Assembly: GCA_040954595.2 (NCBI GenBank)
Contig: CM082595.2
Span: 3,348,001 to 3,412,000 of the forward strand
Reading direction: 5' to 3'
DNA: 64,000 nt
Origin: Balanoglossus misakiensis
Taxonomy: Eukaryota; Hemichordata
Part shown: positions 13,118-25,000 of the stretch, piece after piece
Position numbering within the stretch: position 1 is the stretch's first letter
Layout of the letters: each line of letters begins with the position of its first letter
Position numbers and translations under genes: made by a program
Notes under the pieces: generated by a model
The model's input: the letters and a program-made list of their open reading frames with translations, nothing else
Told to the model about the DNA's origin: nothing
The model's database searches: none

Positions 13118-16100
13118 TCAATTGCGTCTTTTCTGTATGTCTTTCAGCAAATCTCCTCTTCCCGCAGATGGTGGTTTTGATTCTGTTTTGGTTGCTTCGG
13201 AAAGATCTGGAGGTGGAGGGGCTTTGCCACTAGGAGGGGGAGGGGCTCCCCCGCCGGATTTTCCTGTTGTTTTTGTTTGTTTACTGTCTTTTTTGCTTGT
13301 GGGTGCCTTTCCAGAAGAACCTCCCTCAGAAATAGTAGGCTCGGTCCGTTTTTTCTGTATGTCCTTTAGCAAATCTCCCCTTCCTGCAGATTGTGGTTTC
13401 GATTCTGTTTTGGTTGCTTCGGAAAGATCTGGAGGTGGAGGGGCTTTGCCACTAGGAGGGGGAGGGGCTCCCCCGCCGGTTTTTCCTGTTGTTTTCGTTT
13501 GTTTACTGTCTTGTTTGCTTGTTGATGCCTTTCCAGAAGAACCTCCCTCAGAAATAGTAGACTCGGTCCGTTTTTTCTGTATGTCCTTTAGCAAATCTCC
13601 CCTTCCTGCAGATTGTGGTTTCGATTCTGTTTTGGTTGCTTCGGAAAGATCTGGAGGTGGAGGGGCTTTGCCTTTTGGAGGAGGAGGGGCTCCCCCGCTG
13701 GATTTTCCTGTTGTTTTCGTTTGTTTACTGTCTTGTTTGCTTGTGGGTGCCTTACCAGAAGAACCTCCCTCAGAAATAGTAGGCTCGGTCCGTTTTTTCT
13801 GTATGTCCTTTAGCAAATCTCCCCTTCCTGCAGATTGTGGTTTCGATTCTGTTTTGGTTGCTTCGGAAAGATCTGGAGGTGGAGGGGCTTTGCCTTTTGG
13901 AGGAGGAGGGGCTCCCCCGCTGGATTTTCCTGTTGTTTTCGTTTGTTTACTGTCTTGTTTGCTTGTGGGTGCCTTGCCAGAAGAACCTCCCTCAGAAATA
14001 GTAGGCTCGGTCCGTTTTTTCTGTATGTCCTTTAGCAAATCTCCCCTTCCTGCAGATTGTGGTTTCGATTCTGTTTTGGTTGCTTCGGAAAGATCTGGAG
14101 GTGGAGGGGCTTTGCCACTAGGAGGGGGAGGGGCTCCCCCGCCGGTTTTTCCTGTTGTTTTCGTTTGTTTACTGTCTTTTGTGCTTGTTGATGCCTTTCC
14201 AGAAGAACCTCCCTCAGAAATAGTAGGCTCGGTCCGTTTTTTCTGTATGTCCTTTAGCAAATCTCCCCTTCCTGCAGATTGTGGTTTCGTTTCTGTTTTG
14301 GTTGCTTCGGAAAGATCTGGAGGTGGAGGGGCTTTGCCACTAGGAGGGGGAGGGGCTCCCCCGCCGGTTTTTCCTGTTGTTTTCGTTTGTTTACTGTCTT
14401 GTTTGCTTGTTGATGCCTTTCCAGAAGAACCTCCCTCAGAAATAGTAGGCTCGGTCCGTTTTTTCTGTATGTCCTTTAGCAAATCTCCCCTTCCTGCAGA
14501 TTGTGGTTTCGATTCTGTTTTGGTCGCTTCAGAGAGATCGGGAGGGGCAGGTGCTGGACCACTTGGAGGTGGAGGGGCTCCCCCGCTGGATTTTCCTGTT
14601 GTTTTAGTTTCTTTACTGGCCGTTGGTGCCTTAGGTTCGGTCCGTTTTTTCTGTATGTCTTGAAGTAAATCGCCTCTTCCCGAAGACTGTGGTTTTGATT
14701 CTGTTTTGGTCGCTTCAGAGAGATCGGGAGGGGCAGGTGCTGGACCACTTGGAGGTGGAGGGGCTCCCCCGCTGGATTTTCCTGTTGTTTTAGTTTCTTT
14801 ACTGGCCGTTGGTGCCTTAGGTTCGGTCCGTTTTTTCTGTATGTCTTGAAGTAAATCCCCTCTTCCTGAAGACTGTGGTTTCGATTCTGTTTTGGTTGCC
14901 TCAGAGAGATCTGGAGGGGCAGGTGCTGGACCACTTGGAGGTGGAGGGGCTCCCCCACTGGATTTTCCTGTTGTTTTAGTTTCTTTACTGGCCGTTGGTG
15001 CCTTAGGTTCGGTCCGTTTTTTCTGTATGTCTTGAAGTAAATCGCCTCTTCCCGAAGACTGTGGTTTTGATTCTGTTTTGGTCGCTTCAGAGAGATCGGG
15101 AGGGGCAGGTGCTGGACCACTTGGAGGTGGAGGGGCTCCCCCGCTGGATTTTCCTGTTGTTTTAGTTTCTTTACTGGCCGTTGGTGCCTTAGGTTCGGTC
15201 CGTTTTTTCTGTATGTCTTGAAGTAAATCCCCTCTTCCTGAAGACTGTGGTTTCGATTCTGTTTTGGTTGCCTCAGAGAGATCTGGAGGGGCAGGTGCTG
15301 GACCACTTGGAGGTGGAGGGGCTCCCCCACTGGATTTTCCTGTTGTTTTAGTTTCTTTACTGGCCGTTGGTGCCTTAGGTTCGGTCCGTTTTTTCTGTAT
15401 GTCTTGAAGTAAATCCCCTCTTCCTGAAGACTGTGGTTTCGATTCTGTTTTGGTTGCCTCAGAGAGATCTGGAGGGGCAGGTGCTGGACCACTTGGAGGT
15501 GGAGGGGCTCCCCCACTGGATTTTCCTGTTGTTTTAGTTTCTTTACTGGCCGTTGGTGCCTTAGGTTCGGTCCGTTTTTTCTGTATGTCTTGAAGTAAAT
15601 CCCCTCTACCTGCAGATTGTGGTTTTGATTCCGTTTTGGTCGCTTCAGAAAGATCGGGAGGGGCAGGTGCTGGACCACTTGGAGGTGGAGGGGCTCCCCC
15701 GCTGGATTTTCCTGGTGTTTTCGTTTCTTTACTTTTCGCCTTAGGTTCTGTCCGTCCTTTCTGTATATCTGTCAGTAGATCTCCCCTTCCAGATGGCTGT
15801 GCTTTTGGTTCAGTCTTTGTTGCATCTGAAAGATCTGGTGGTGGTGGGGCTGGACCACTTGGTGGGGGTGGGGCTGGACCACTTGATGGGGGTGGGGTTG
15901 GACCACTTGGTGCGGGTGGGGTTGGACCAGAAGGTGGCGGGAGACCTGCTTTGGTTGGTTCCGAGTCAGTCTTCGTAGCACCTGACAGGTCTGGTGGTGA
16001 TGGTGCCTTGCCAGCCGGCGATGGGGGTGCGGCTGCGGGCTTTTTCTCTATTCCCCCGGGGGCTTTGGGTTTTCCATCAGGTAGACCAGCGTCCGGAGGG

Positions 16101-16292
16101 GCCATAGGGGGAGGTGGTTCACCACTTGGTGCCGAAGGTGGCGCTGTTGCTGCGGATGCCTTTTGTGGCTTGCTGATTTCTTTCGGCTGTGATTTAGTCT
16201 TTGTTTTTGGTTTACTTGCAAGAGCCGGCGGGGCAGGAGTCTTTTTGTCTTCATTTCCCACAGAAACCGGTTCTGGTGGTCCAATGTCATCT
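13118..16292 (-). CDS. Alternative last exon of gene A: 14 WH2-like/polyproline repeats
   Basis: Encodes about 1,058 residues ending in a TGA at 13118. It begins right after an acceptor (ACAG at 16296-16293), an in-frame stop lies just upstream, and no ATG sits near its start, so it must be spliced to an upstream exon. It accepts phase 2, matching the transmembrane exon of gene A. After a Pro/Ala/Lys-rich lead come 14 copies of GRGDLL(K/Q/T)DIQK(K/G)R. They alternate with GGAPPPP blocks and a conserved [11 protein letters not shown] segment. The helix half fits the WH2 pattern RxxLLxxI seen in WIP and WAVE proteins; the following LKKT/V element is replaced by TEPT or TEPK. WH2 binds actin monomers and polyproline binds profilin. 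It could instead be a separate gene with an unseen 5' exon. Confidence 0.7.
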
Positions 16293-19200
16293 CTGTAATT
16301 TTAAGCAAGAAATACAACAAAATATTAAACTTTACCAGAGAAGTTACAGTGGTTCTACAGTATATGTAAACAAATGAAAATATAATGTAAATTTAGGAAG
16401 TTTTGTCTTTTCTATGATATTACTAGTAAAACAGTAAGTATAAATCGTGTTAATTTGCAAGTTTTGATATCCACCGCCTTGACCTCTGGTAAAGTTTTTG
16501 ATGGATTACATCACACGACATTTTGTTTTTAGTCAGTATGATTTTATTACAATTCAATCAAACTTTTAAATTAAGCCAATTACAGAACATGTGCCAAATA
16601 CTTCTGTGGTCAACTTCACAGTTTAGCATCTATATCTACCAATGGAATGGAAGCCTAGCAAAAAGCTTGGATAAACAAGAGTGTATAAAAAGGAAATTAC
16701 GGTGGAGGTGGCGGCGGTGGTGGTGGGGGTGGAGGTCCGTCCCCACCAGGCGGAGGAGGCGCGTCGGCTCCAGGCGGTGGAGGGGCACTGCTGCCTGGAG
16801 GTGCCGGAGCACCCCCGGGAGGAGGAGGTGGACCTCCGCCCGGGGGTGGAGGCGCATCTGGGGGAGGAGGCGCGTTAGGCGGAGGTGGTGCATCCGGGGG
16901 AGGGGGTGCCGCTGGTGCCGCAGGGGCGTCTGGTGGTGGGGGTGGTGCTTCTGCTGCCGGTGCTGCTGCCGGTGGGGGCGCAGGCTCAGGAGCAGGTGCG
17001 GGTGCAGATGCTTGTGATATGTAAGATTCCACTGAATAACTTGGACTTGGAGCCTTCGCTGGCTTCTTCTTTTTGTCAGATCCACCTTTCTTTTTCTCTG
17101 GTTCTTTCTTTTTGGGTTTGTCATCTTTCTTTTTGTCCTTTTTCGGCGCCTTCTTCTCTTTCTCTTTCTCCTTTTTCTCTTTCTCTTTCTTCGCCTTTTC
17201 TTTTTCCTTCTTTTCTTTTTCCTTCTTTTCCCGTTCCTTCTTCTCTTTCTCTCTTTTGGCTTTCTCCTTTGCTGCTTTCTGTTTGTCTTTATTTGGTTTC
17301 TTCTTCACTGGCTCTTCCTCTTCTGAATCGGATGCGATGGACCCCTCCTCTTCATCTCCGTGTCTGGATCCAGTTCTGGAACTGTGTAGAGGGAATGTGA
17401 TGTGATCAGAAATTTGACTGTGAATGATTTCATTCTGATAAGAAGTGCTACATTCTCCATATGTCGCATTTCCGATATTTCCCTGATGATCAAAGATTGA
17501 TATTTATAATCATAAGCACTTAGTTGATACTTACCCCAGACATTGCCGTATGGATATCCCCATGGCGACAGTCAGGAGAATGACAGGCAGTGAGACAGGG
17601 GCTACTATTGATAAGATGGGCAACTCTTCTGTGAATATAAGATTAGAGGTGGATATTGTAATCTGTGGGAATTCAGCCACTGTTACCATGGAAATTTGGC
17701 ATATAAATTTTGACTTTGGTGACCACACGAAGCTGCTGTTGTCCCTTTGATATTGTTTTGGATGTGTTAAAGTTTTCTTTTGTGAGATCAACTATGTATC
17801 ATGTTTACATTGCTCTGCTAGCTTACAAACAAGGTACAAGGTATGCAAATTGTGGACAATGAAAGAATGTACTGATTTGTGAATCTTACCATTTCCGTAG
17901 AGTTTCTTTGGATCAAATGGTGTCATGTTTACTGAAAAAAATAGAAAGCGGATCGTGAATGATTCCGGAAGTGGACATTTCCTTATTTCTGTGCATGTTT
18001 AACTGTTTTCATTCAAAGTCTGAGCGGTTATATTTTATGACTTGTCATGGTAGATATTCCTTACCTTTTAAAAGGATCACATTTGTAATAACTGTTGTGT
18101 GTCCACGAGTCACTTCACAGGCGTAAATTCCACTGTCTTCAGGTTTTGTCGACAGAATCTCTAAATCTCCGTAGTTGATCAGTTTCCTGTTACCTGAAAT
18201 TACAAATACATGGTTATAACAGTTATGTATGTATCTAGCTATATATCTGTCTGTGTCCCTCTCTGTATTTCTCTCTCTCTCGCTATCTATATATCCCAAA
18301 TGTTTTCACTACCAACCTTCGATTGAAAACAACTCGTCGTTCTTCAACCAGTGGACGCTGGCGTCCTCGTATTTCTTCATGTACCAGTCAACCAAGCAAT
18401 GCATCTTAGCCCCCATGCCGTGACCCACGTGCAGCTCATGTAACAATGTACCATCTGTAAAATTAAAATTTCTCGAGATATTAGCTGATAGTGGCCAGTC
18501 CAGGGACTTTCCTAAACTGGTCGTTATAGACAGGTGGCCTTGTCAATTGGTGTTCATGTAAATTGTAAGGGGTCTGCAACAAATTGGCCAATAGGTGGCC
18601 ACAGTGGCCTATAGAGGTGACCACAAACACAGGTTTGACTATATTGATATCTTACCGACACATAGGCTTTCGGTGAAGCAGTTGTCGGCGGCTATGGCGT
18701 CGCCTGGACAGTTGTGTACCCCCGTCGTCTGGTCCATTCCTAGTCTGCACGTCCTTTCACGTGTCACGACCCCCTGTCCACACGTCACTGAACACTTGGA
18801 CCAAGAACTCCAGGCATCCCAGCCGCCTGATTCTGGATTTTTGTAAGGAAAGGAAATTGTTTAATTATCACCTGATGGAAAGACACTTGTTGCATGTCGG
18901 GGTAGTTATTGGAAAAAAGAACAAAACTTGTATTGAGCATTGCCAGTGTATCCGGTGGTAAAACTTAAAGGCAAAGGTTGCAAAATATTTTATTAATATC
19001 AAAATCGGTGGATATTACTAGAAAGATGTCTCGTGCTTTGTACGCATTACCAAGTGGTTTCTGCTATTTTGATTGCTTTGCTTGCGCATTCCAAATATTT
19101 GTCTCCCGGCACGACCATGAACGCAACCTTGCAACGTGTTCACAAGACTTACCTCCGTGGCCGGAGCCTGATTGGCTGGGACAATTTGTCGGAGTGCAGG

Positions 19201-21260
19201 ATTCCGTCTGCAGGGTCTCATCCCCACAGTCGCTCTGGTCTGCCTTGTCGCATGACCGTTCTCGTCGCCGAGTTTCGCTGTGGCAGTCACAGTGCGACCA
19301 AGGCGTCCATTGTGTCCACGTGACTCGAAGCGTAGCTACATGGACCAAAACGTTATTGTGTTATTCGTGATTGTATATTTTGCATGTGAGATAGGACGTT
19401 TTCCTCCAGAAGTGCCTTATTTGGTCGTACAATTTGAAGAATTGTCGTTTCTGAATGTTTTATTATAATTTTTTATCAAGGATACCTGTTGAATATATTG
19501 AACGGCCAATCCGGAATTGAATGAGAAACAATTGTGTCAAACAACTGCAGATAAGCTTACCCGCCAGAGCTTCACACTCGTTTGTAAATGGGTAACAAGG
19601 TTCCGTCACCGTGCCCTCGCCGGGGCAGTTCGAAGCCGTTATCAGTGAGCCTCCCTCGACGATGGCTTGACACTCGCGCAGCATCTGGCGCGATCCCTTC
19701 ACACATCCGGGAACGCTGACGGTTGAACAGGGCGACCATTCCGACCACCTGCTCCATTCTCCATCTTGTTCGCAAAAAAAAAAAAATGAGAGGACAATTC
19801 AAATTTGATATATGTCCGATCAAAATGGCGCTTTAAGTCTACTGTGGCGAATTTCTACAATACTGTGGGCAATTATTCATCTTCTAAGTCCGGACTGAAA
19901 ATCAAAATCATCTTCAGAGTTTCCTACCTGGGCATTCAAATTCGTTGCACGCCTCCACCTCCATCGCGTCGCCTTCGCAAACATCACTGATCGTTTCGTC
20001 CAGCTTGTTGAGACAGTTTCTTTCCCGGCGACGCGTGCCACCGAGACACGTTTGCGTGCACTGCAACCATTCAGCCCAGTGCGTCCATTCTGAAAAGATT
20101 GGGGCATATTTTTTATTTAATATTTATCATTTATTTAAATCAGGATTTAAATAATAGTCTCGGTTACCCAGAACCCTTTGCTTCTTCCGCTGCGCTTCAG
20201 AAAAGGAGCGCAGCGGAAAAAGCAAAGGTTCTGGGTAACCGAGACTAGTCACTGACTTGCCACTTGAACTCACCGTCACAGGGTCCCATGTCACACTCTT
20301 CTTCTTCTGTTCTTTCTCCAGAACAGTCTTTCGACGCCTGGCCATCGGCGGTCTCGCACGACCTCTTCCGGTGTCTCACTCCAGCGAGGCAAGCCACCGA
20401 ACAGTCCGACCAAGCACCCCACTCCTTCCAGGCGCCTGTGGATATACATCGGAACGTCGGTCAGAGGTCAACCGATCAAGAAAGGAGGTGGGTACAGTTT
20501 GGGTGGGATAGTGTAAGGTACGGTTGGTGTCTTAGGTTAGGTTAGGTTAGGTTAGGTTAGGTTAGGCAGGTACTGAACGCTGGCTTTTGAGCCTCTATAT
20601 TCAGCTCCACTTCAGTCCATCATTGGGGTAGTTTTTCTCGGATCTGGTTTGTATGATGTAGGGTTCGGAGTAGTTGTATTTCATTGTGTCTTGTCTGTTG
20701 TTAAGACAGCACACTGCCTTATGGCATTGACTGTATACAATTTTTGCAACCGGAGTCTCTGGTTTGTCGCGCATAAGACGATCGTCCGAGAGTAACAAAC
20801 ATTCGGTACCTTAATATTGTACACAAATCAGAAATTTCTGAACAGTTTTACCTGGACAGGGCTCGTTGTCGCATGGTAATTCTTCTGTTGGTAATCCCTC
20901 ACAATCAGTAGATGGCTCGGTCCTCTTAATTAAACACTCTCTAGTGCGAACTATGACGTCATCTCCACAAGTCGTAGGACAGTCTGACCATTGGCCCCAT
21001 TTCGACCACCTGGCGGTTGCTTTAGACAAGAAAGTACAAGAAAGACAAAACATCACCATTTCCATAACGTTTTCTTAAAAATTGAATATGTATTGAACCA
21101 AACGAAAACGACTTCCAGGTTTTCAGTTGTGAGCTTGAGTATATATCATAAACTATCCGTTTTGAACGGCTCCATGGATAAGCTTTGCAGACTTACCACC
21201 ATGGACTTCGGAGACCTTCGTAATCAACACAGCTAAAATTATCCACGTCCCTTGAAACAT
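13118..21260 (-). CDS. Receptor gene A: TSP1x6-Ig-TM protein with alternative actin-type tails
   Basis: Predicted single-pass adhesion or guidance-type receptor; no family symbol recognised. Exons: 21260-21197 (signal peptide starting [13 protein letters not shown]), TSP1 exons 21019-20852, 20435-20274, 20089-19928, 19764-19561, 19335-19153 and 18826-18656, Ig halves 18454-18317 and 18193-18065, juxtamembrane 17931-17890, transmembrane 17628-17535, then either tail 17381-16697 (733 aa total) or tail 16292-13118 (1,563 aa total). Extracellular exons are all phase 1-1; the TM exon ends in phase 2 and both tails accept phase 2. The TSP1 domains show WxxW motifs and paired cysteines. The Ig has C..DW..W..DSGIYAC. 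One Ig donor is the weak GTTGGT. Extracellular exons are well supported; use of the long tail is inferred from phase and from its lack of an ATG. Confidence 0.8.
13120..15800 (-). repeat. Coding minisatellite of two period classes (222 bp and 186 bp)
   Basis: A marker word (GTCCTTTAGC or GTCTTGAAGT, plus strand) recurs at 13139, 13361, 13583, 13805, 14027, 14249 and 14471 (222 bp, 74 residues), then at 14657, 14843, 15029, 15215, 15401 and 15587 (186 bp, 62 residues), with a diverged copy at 15767. Units within a class are nearly identical in DNA, including synonymous positions, pointing to recent expansion or gene conversion. Both periods are multiples of three, so copy-number change preserves the frame. 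Confidence 0.92.
16697..17381 (-). CDS. Alternative last exon of gene A: short KEK-rich/polyproline tail
   Basis: Accepts phase 2 at 17381 after CTACACAG and ends at TAA 16699-16697. It encodes an acidic patch, a long Lys/Glu-rich stretch likely to be a charged single helix, the motif [10 protein letters not shown], and a Pro/Ala/Gly-rich end that finishes in a run of prolines immediately before the stop. A minus-strand AATAAA at 16548-16543 lies about 150 bases downstream, so this exon has its own poly(A) signal and would exclude the repeat exon beyond it. Gene B has the same layout and the same SYSVESY motif at 22005-22545. Confidence 0.8.
17535..17628 (-). other. Transmembrane exon of gene A
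   Basis: Encodes a hydrophobic segment including [16 protein letters not shown], followed by RQCLG. The exon enters in phase 1 and leaves in phase 2, so it is the junction between symmetrical extracellular exons and the cytoplasmic exons. Gene B's counterpart (22910-22811) shares the P(V/L)SLPV core and a G.SI.Q end. Confidence 0.8.
20155..20247. mobile_element. 93 bp hairpin with the same ends as the 49.86 kb foldback
   Basis: Starts TAGTCTCGGTTACCCAGA and ends with its reverse complement; the arms run about 40 bases with the apex near 20200. The termini match the 465 bp foldback at 49856-50320. It sits in an intron of gene A, between TSP1 exons 20274 and 20089. I see no target duplication, so it may be a truncated or rearranged copy. 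Confidence 0.75.
20532..20566 (+). repeat. Seven perfect TTAGG units
   Basis: TTAGG repeated seven times in the intron between the first and second TSP1 exons of gene A. This is the arthropod-type telomere unit, not the TTAGGG expected in chordates. As an isolated 35 bp run it is most likely a pentanucleotide microsatellite. Confidence 0.9.
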
Positions 21261-21419
21261 CACAAACTCTGCACCATTTTCACCGTGTCAAATTCCTCTC
21301 CATTGCAAACATCATGTGCTTTCCGAGTAAAGTTTTTTTTTGTAAGAACAGATGATCAAAACACGCAGCCAGCTAACTCCTGGTTGTAGTTATATCTGAC
21401 TTGGCACGAGCTCCTACGA

Positions 21420-21545
21420 ATTTAAACGGTCTTCGAACACCGCGCATGTGCGCGAGCAGGGGAACTCCGCGACGCCCGCGTCTCGTAGCATCCGCGCGAG
21501 GGCCTGAATGCGCGCGCGCGTAGTATGCGCGTGCCACTTGGGAAC
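21420..21545 (-). promoter_or_regulatory. CpG-rich probable promoter of gene A
   Basis: A CG-dense patch about 160-285 bases upstream of the gene A start codon contains CGCGCATGTGCGCG at 21441-21454, one mismatch from an NRF1-type palindrome, and several further GCGCGC runs. It lies between the stop of gene B (22005) and the start of gene A, as expected for an independent promoter. Confidence 0.45.
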
Positions 21546-22004
21546 TAAATTCCACATAATTATTCCATATTCATGAAATTGGTTGGAGTTATGGATTTTT
21601 TTTGGCTTGGGTAGGTGGTTTTGTTGTGTTGTTGGTGGCTAGATTGGAGGGTGGCGTTCTCGGCTATGCAATACTCAAACTTATCACCATTCACTCTATA
21701 AAAAACACACAAGTATCGGTATTATTATTATTTAATGAAATGCTAAACTTAAAATTGTCTACAGTATATTTAGATCATTCTTATTGTACGCTCCCGTAGT
21801 GGGCAGTTATCGATTTGAAGAGAGAAAATTTTTGACATATTTGCTTATGAGCAACCGTCAGCTTTGATTCAGTGTCACTAGACGCAGATTTTGTTTGGTT
21901 TTTGTCTCGGACAATGTTGTAGAAATGTTTCTCAGTCCCCAGTGTTCTCATTGGAAGGTTTGTGACTTTCAAATAACACAGCGTATGCAGGTGAACTTGT
22001 GACA

Positions 22005-25000
22005 CTACGGAGGGGGTGGCGGTGGGGGTGGAGGCGGTGCACCCCCCGCGTCATCCGGTGGCGGCGGAGGTGGTGGTGGCCCTTCAGAGCCCGGAGGCGG
22101 TCCGGGCGGTGGAGGGAGACCGCCGGCGTCTCCGTCCAAATATGGAGGCTCCTCCTCGTAGTAGTGAAGTTGCTCCACCGGTTCAGCGTCAGGGGGCATA
22201 AATGCCACCTCTTCTTCCTGGTCATAGTACTGGCCCTGCGAAACGTACGACTCCACCGAGTAGCTGGACCGAGCGTAGTTCTCGTCCTCCTCGCAGATCA
22301 TTCCACTGTGATTCACCCTTTCAGCGGAGCTCTCCTTCTTTCGCCTGTGCCTCAAACCGTCCCTGTCTTCCCTCTTTTCATCTCTCTTTTCCTTTCCCCC
22401 TTTTCCCGATTTCTTCTTTCCCGGGTCCTTGTCTTTGCCGCCGTCTCTCTTTTTCCTTGCGGGACTCCCCTTCGATTTGGACTTTTTGGCTCTTTTCGAC
22501 GCACCTTTTCCAAGTTCCTCGTCCGAGTTGAACGTCGAGCGACTTCTACAAAAAAAACATGTCCGGTGGTAGGTTTTCATTGGTTGTAAACAAAAGCCGT
22601 CCATTTATACTCTAAGTATACGCAAGGAAGTCGTCGGCACATGATATTGCTTGTGATATTGGTGTTTTCGAATTCCTGGGTACACCCAGGACACACCGAT
22701 CCCAAAAATCGCATCGCACGTGTTGTTTGGATGTCTTGCCGTGCAGTGGCCCGAATAATGAACCCCAGTAACCATGGTAGCACACGATGATTGGTGCAAA
22801 TCACACTTACCCGATGTACTGGCCTATGGATGCGCCAATCACGAACGTCAGGGAAAGGACCGGAAGAGACAGTGGCACGGCAACGTCGAAGGAGAAAAAG
22901 TTTATGGAACCTGAAATTGTAGTTGATATAAAATGAAATAAGCATTTTCATGTATAGCTGTGGTTCTTACCGAAAAATCGTGGTTCTTACGTTTTACAGC
23001 CTACAAAGTCAAAACAAGGCAGACAGGCAGCAAGATAAGAAGTTAAACCATAACGTAGGATAAATCATTGTCCTAAACTGCAAATAACTTCAACTTGTAT
23101 TTAGAAAATCTTACCATTTTCATAAAGAGCGCCTTGGTCAAATGGCGGCACATCCACTGATGAAGAAAGAAAATTGATTGTTTTAATTCGTGTTTCCATA
23201 AATATACTTTCAAATTTACGCTAGTCCCCACCCCCTCCCCAATGAGTCTGTAGTAAATGCGCAAAGCTCCATCTATGAGTTGAGTTCATAAAATGAATAA
23301 TGGTGCACAGTCCTAAATATATAGTGACCGGAAAATAGTGTACTGCACATACCTTTCAAAAGCACGACGTTTGTTATCACAGTCTTGTCGTCCAGCGTTA
23401 CACTGCACGCGTATATACCACTGTCTTTCCTCTCGATGCTTTCGATCTCCAAATCTCCGTATTCCAATAGCTTTCGTCCGGCTGTCGAAAGAATGACGTC
23501 ATACATTTTGGATGAATTTGAATTTTGACCGTTTGCTAACAACACAGTGCTGCAAAGTATGACTCGTGTCTTGTTTTGTTTGCTATATTTTTTTAAATTT
23601 TGATCAAGACCTACAGACAATGAAAAATTATGTCCATTTGGTCTAGAATTAAGTGAAAAACATGGAAAAAATGTGTGGAAATGATAAAAATGTTGCACCA
23701 CATTTTGATAGCGAGAAAAATGGAAGTAAAACAATCCACTTACGGAATATAGGGAAGTACTGATTGTCCTTTAACCATGATACGGTAGCCGAGGGGTGAC
23801 TATCCATGAACCAGTCCACCATGCAGCGAATTCTAGCTTTTACCCTGCTGGTCACGTGGGCTTCATTAATCATTGTCATGTCTGAGGAGAAAGGAAACGG
23901 AATTATTTTTAATAATAATAAATAAGTATACATTAAATAGACAAAATGACAGTTAGCAAGTGTAGTTACCTGGACAGAGCTGATCGGACACACACGTTTC
24001 CGTGACCATTGCCTCGCCGTTGCACCAGCCTTCAATATTGTCCGGATTGTGACAATCTCGCTCGCGGCTTCTTACCCCCTTACCGCACGTCACCGAACAG
24101 GGTTGCCATGGTGACCAATTGGACCAGCCCTCCGAGTATCCTCCTGTCGACGAAGAGGAATAACAGTGACGATATCCATGATGGTTTTATCTGAATATGA
24201 TTGATCAGTCTTGAGTTTGTTTGGTGAAAGACAGACACGCAGAAAGGCAGGCAGACAGGCGCAACTATAACTCACCACATGGTCCTTCGTTGCAGGCAGA
24301 CAGACCTTGGCGTTCTCCCTGGCATTTCTCAGCCACGCCCTCCTCCTTGCACTCTCTGTCTCGCGTCTTGACCCCATCGCCACAGGTCACGGAGCATTGT
24401 CCCCAGGGTGACCACAAATCCCATCCTTCTTGGTCCAGTTCTTCCCCTGTTGTCAGAGAACACGTGCTGAGTTGAAAAATGGAACTCTCAACAATTTCAC
24501 CAATTGGCCAACAAGTCCTTCTCTATAAGCTTCTTTGGTAAGCTACTACACAGGAGGTGTTGCTACACTTACCGTTGTTGTTGTCATTGTTGTTGATGCC
24601 TTCGCAGAAGTTCCCACACTGCTCCTCCTGGTCGGCGTCCCCCTGGCACTCTGAGGGGCGCGCCCCCGGTGGGCAGGTGCGATGCCGGCTCCTCGTCCCA
24701 ACACAGGTCGACCAGGGGTTCCATTCGGTCCATATTACTGTCAGTGTCAATAAAACAAGAACATGTTTTTAATTGTTGATTGCACATTGTGACGTCTCAT
24801 ACTATTGTCCAGCCAAAAAGGAGGTTGAGAGACAACATTTCTATCTTTCTTTTGGTTGGTTGGAGGAAGACATAGGGCAAGTCAAATTACCAATTCGGTA
24901 AACGACCACAATGCGCGAACGAGAGAATGCTAGCGGAATAAGAGATATGGAAATTCTACAGAGGGGAGTGGTGAAGTGCGAAAAAGAACACATACATCGT

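Noticed and set aside
13118-16292. Repeat exon as an independent intronless gene
   Set aside because: No in-frame ATG near its start, a stop just before a consensus acceptor, and phase compatibility with the transmembrane exon all favour a spliced terminal exon.
13002-16298. Long open frames on the plus strand (13002-14663, 15636-16298) and in a second minus frame (14476-15678) through the repeat exon
   Set aside because: Shadows of a tandem repeat whose period is a multiple of three. Only the WH2/polyproline frame spans the whole array, ends properly and fits the upstream exon phase.
16885-17405. Plus-strand Ser/Phe/Leu-rich frames opposite the short tail exon
   Set aside because: Antisense shadows of the Lys/Glu-rich and polyproline coding sequence of gene A.
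22016-22589. Plus-strand frames opposite the gene B tail
   Set aside because: Antisense shadows; the minus-strand exon has a proper acceptor, stop and paralogue support.
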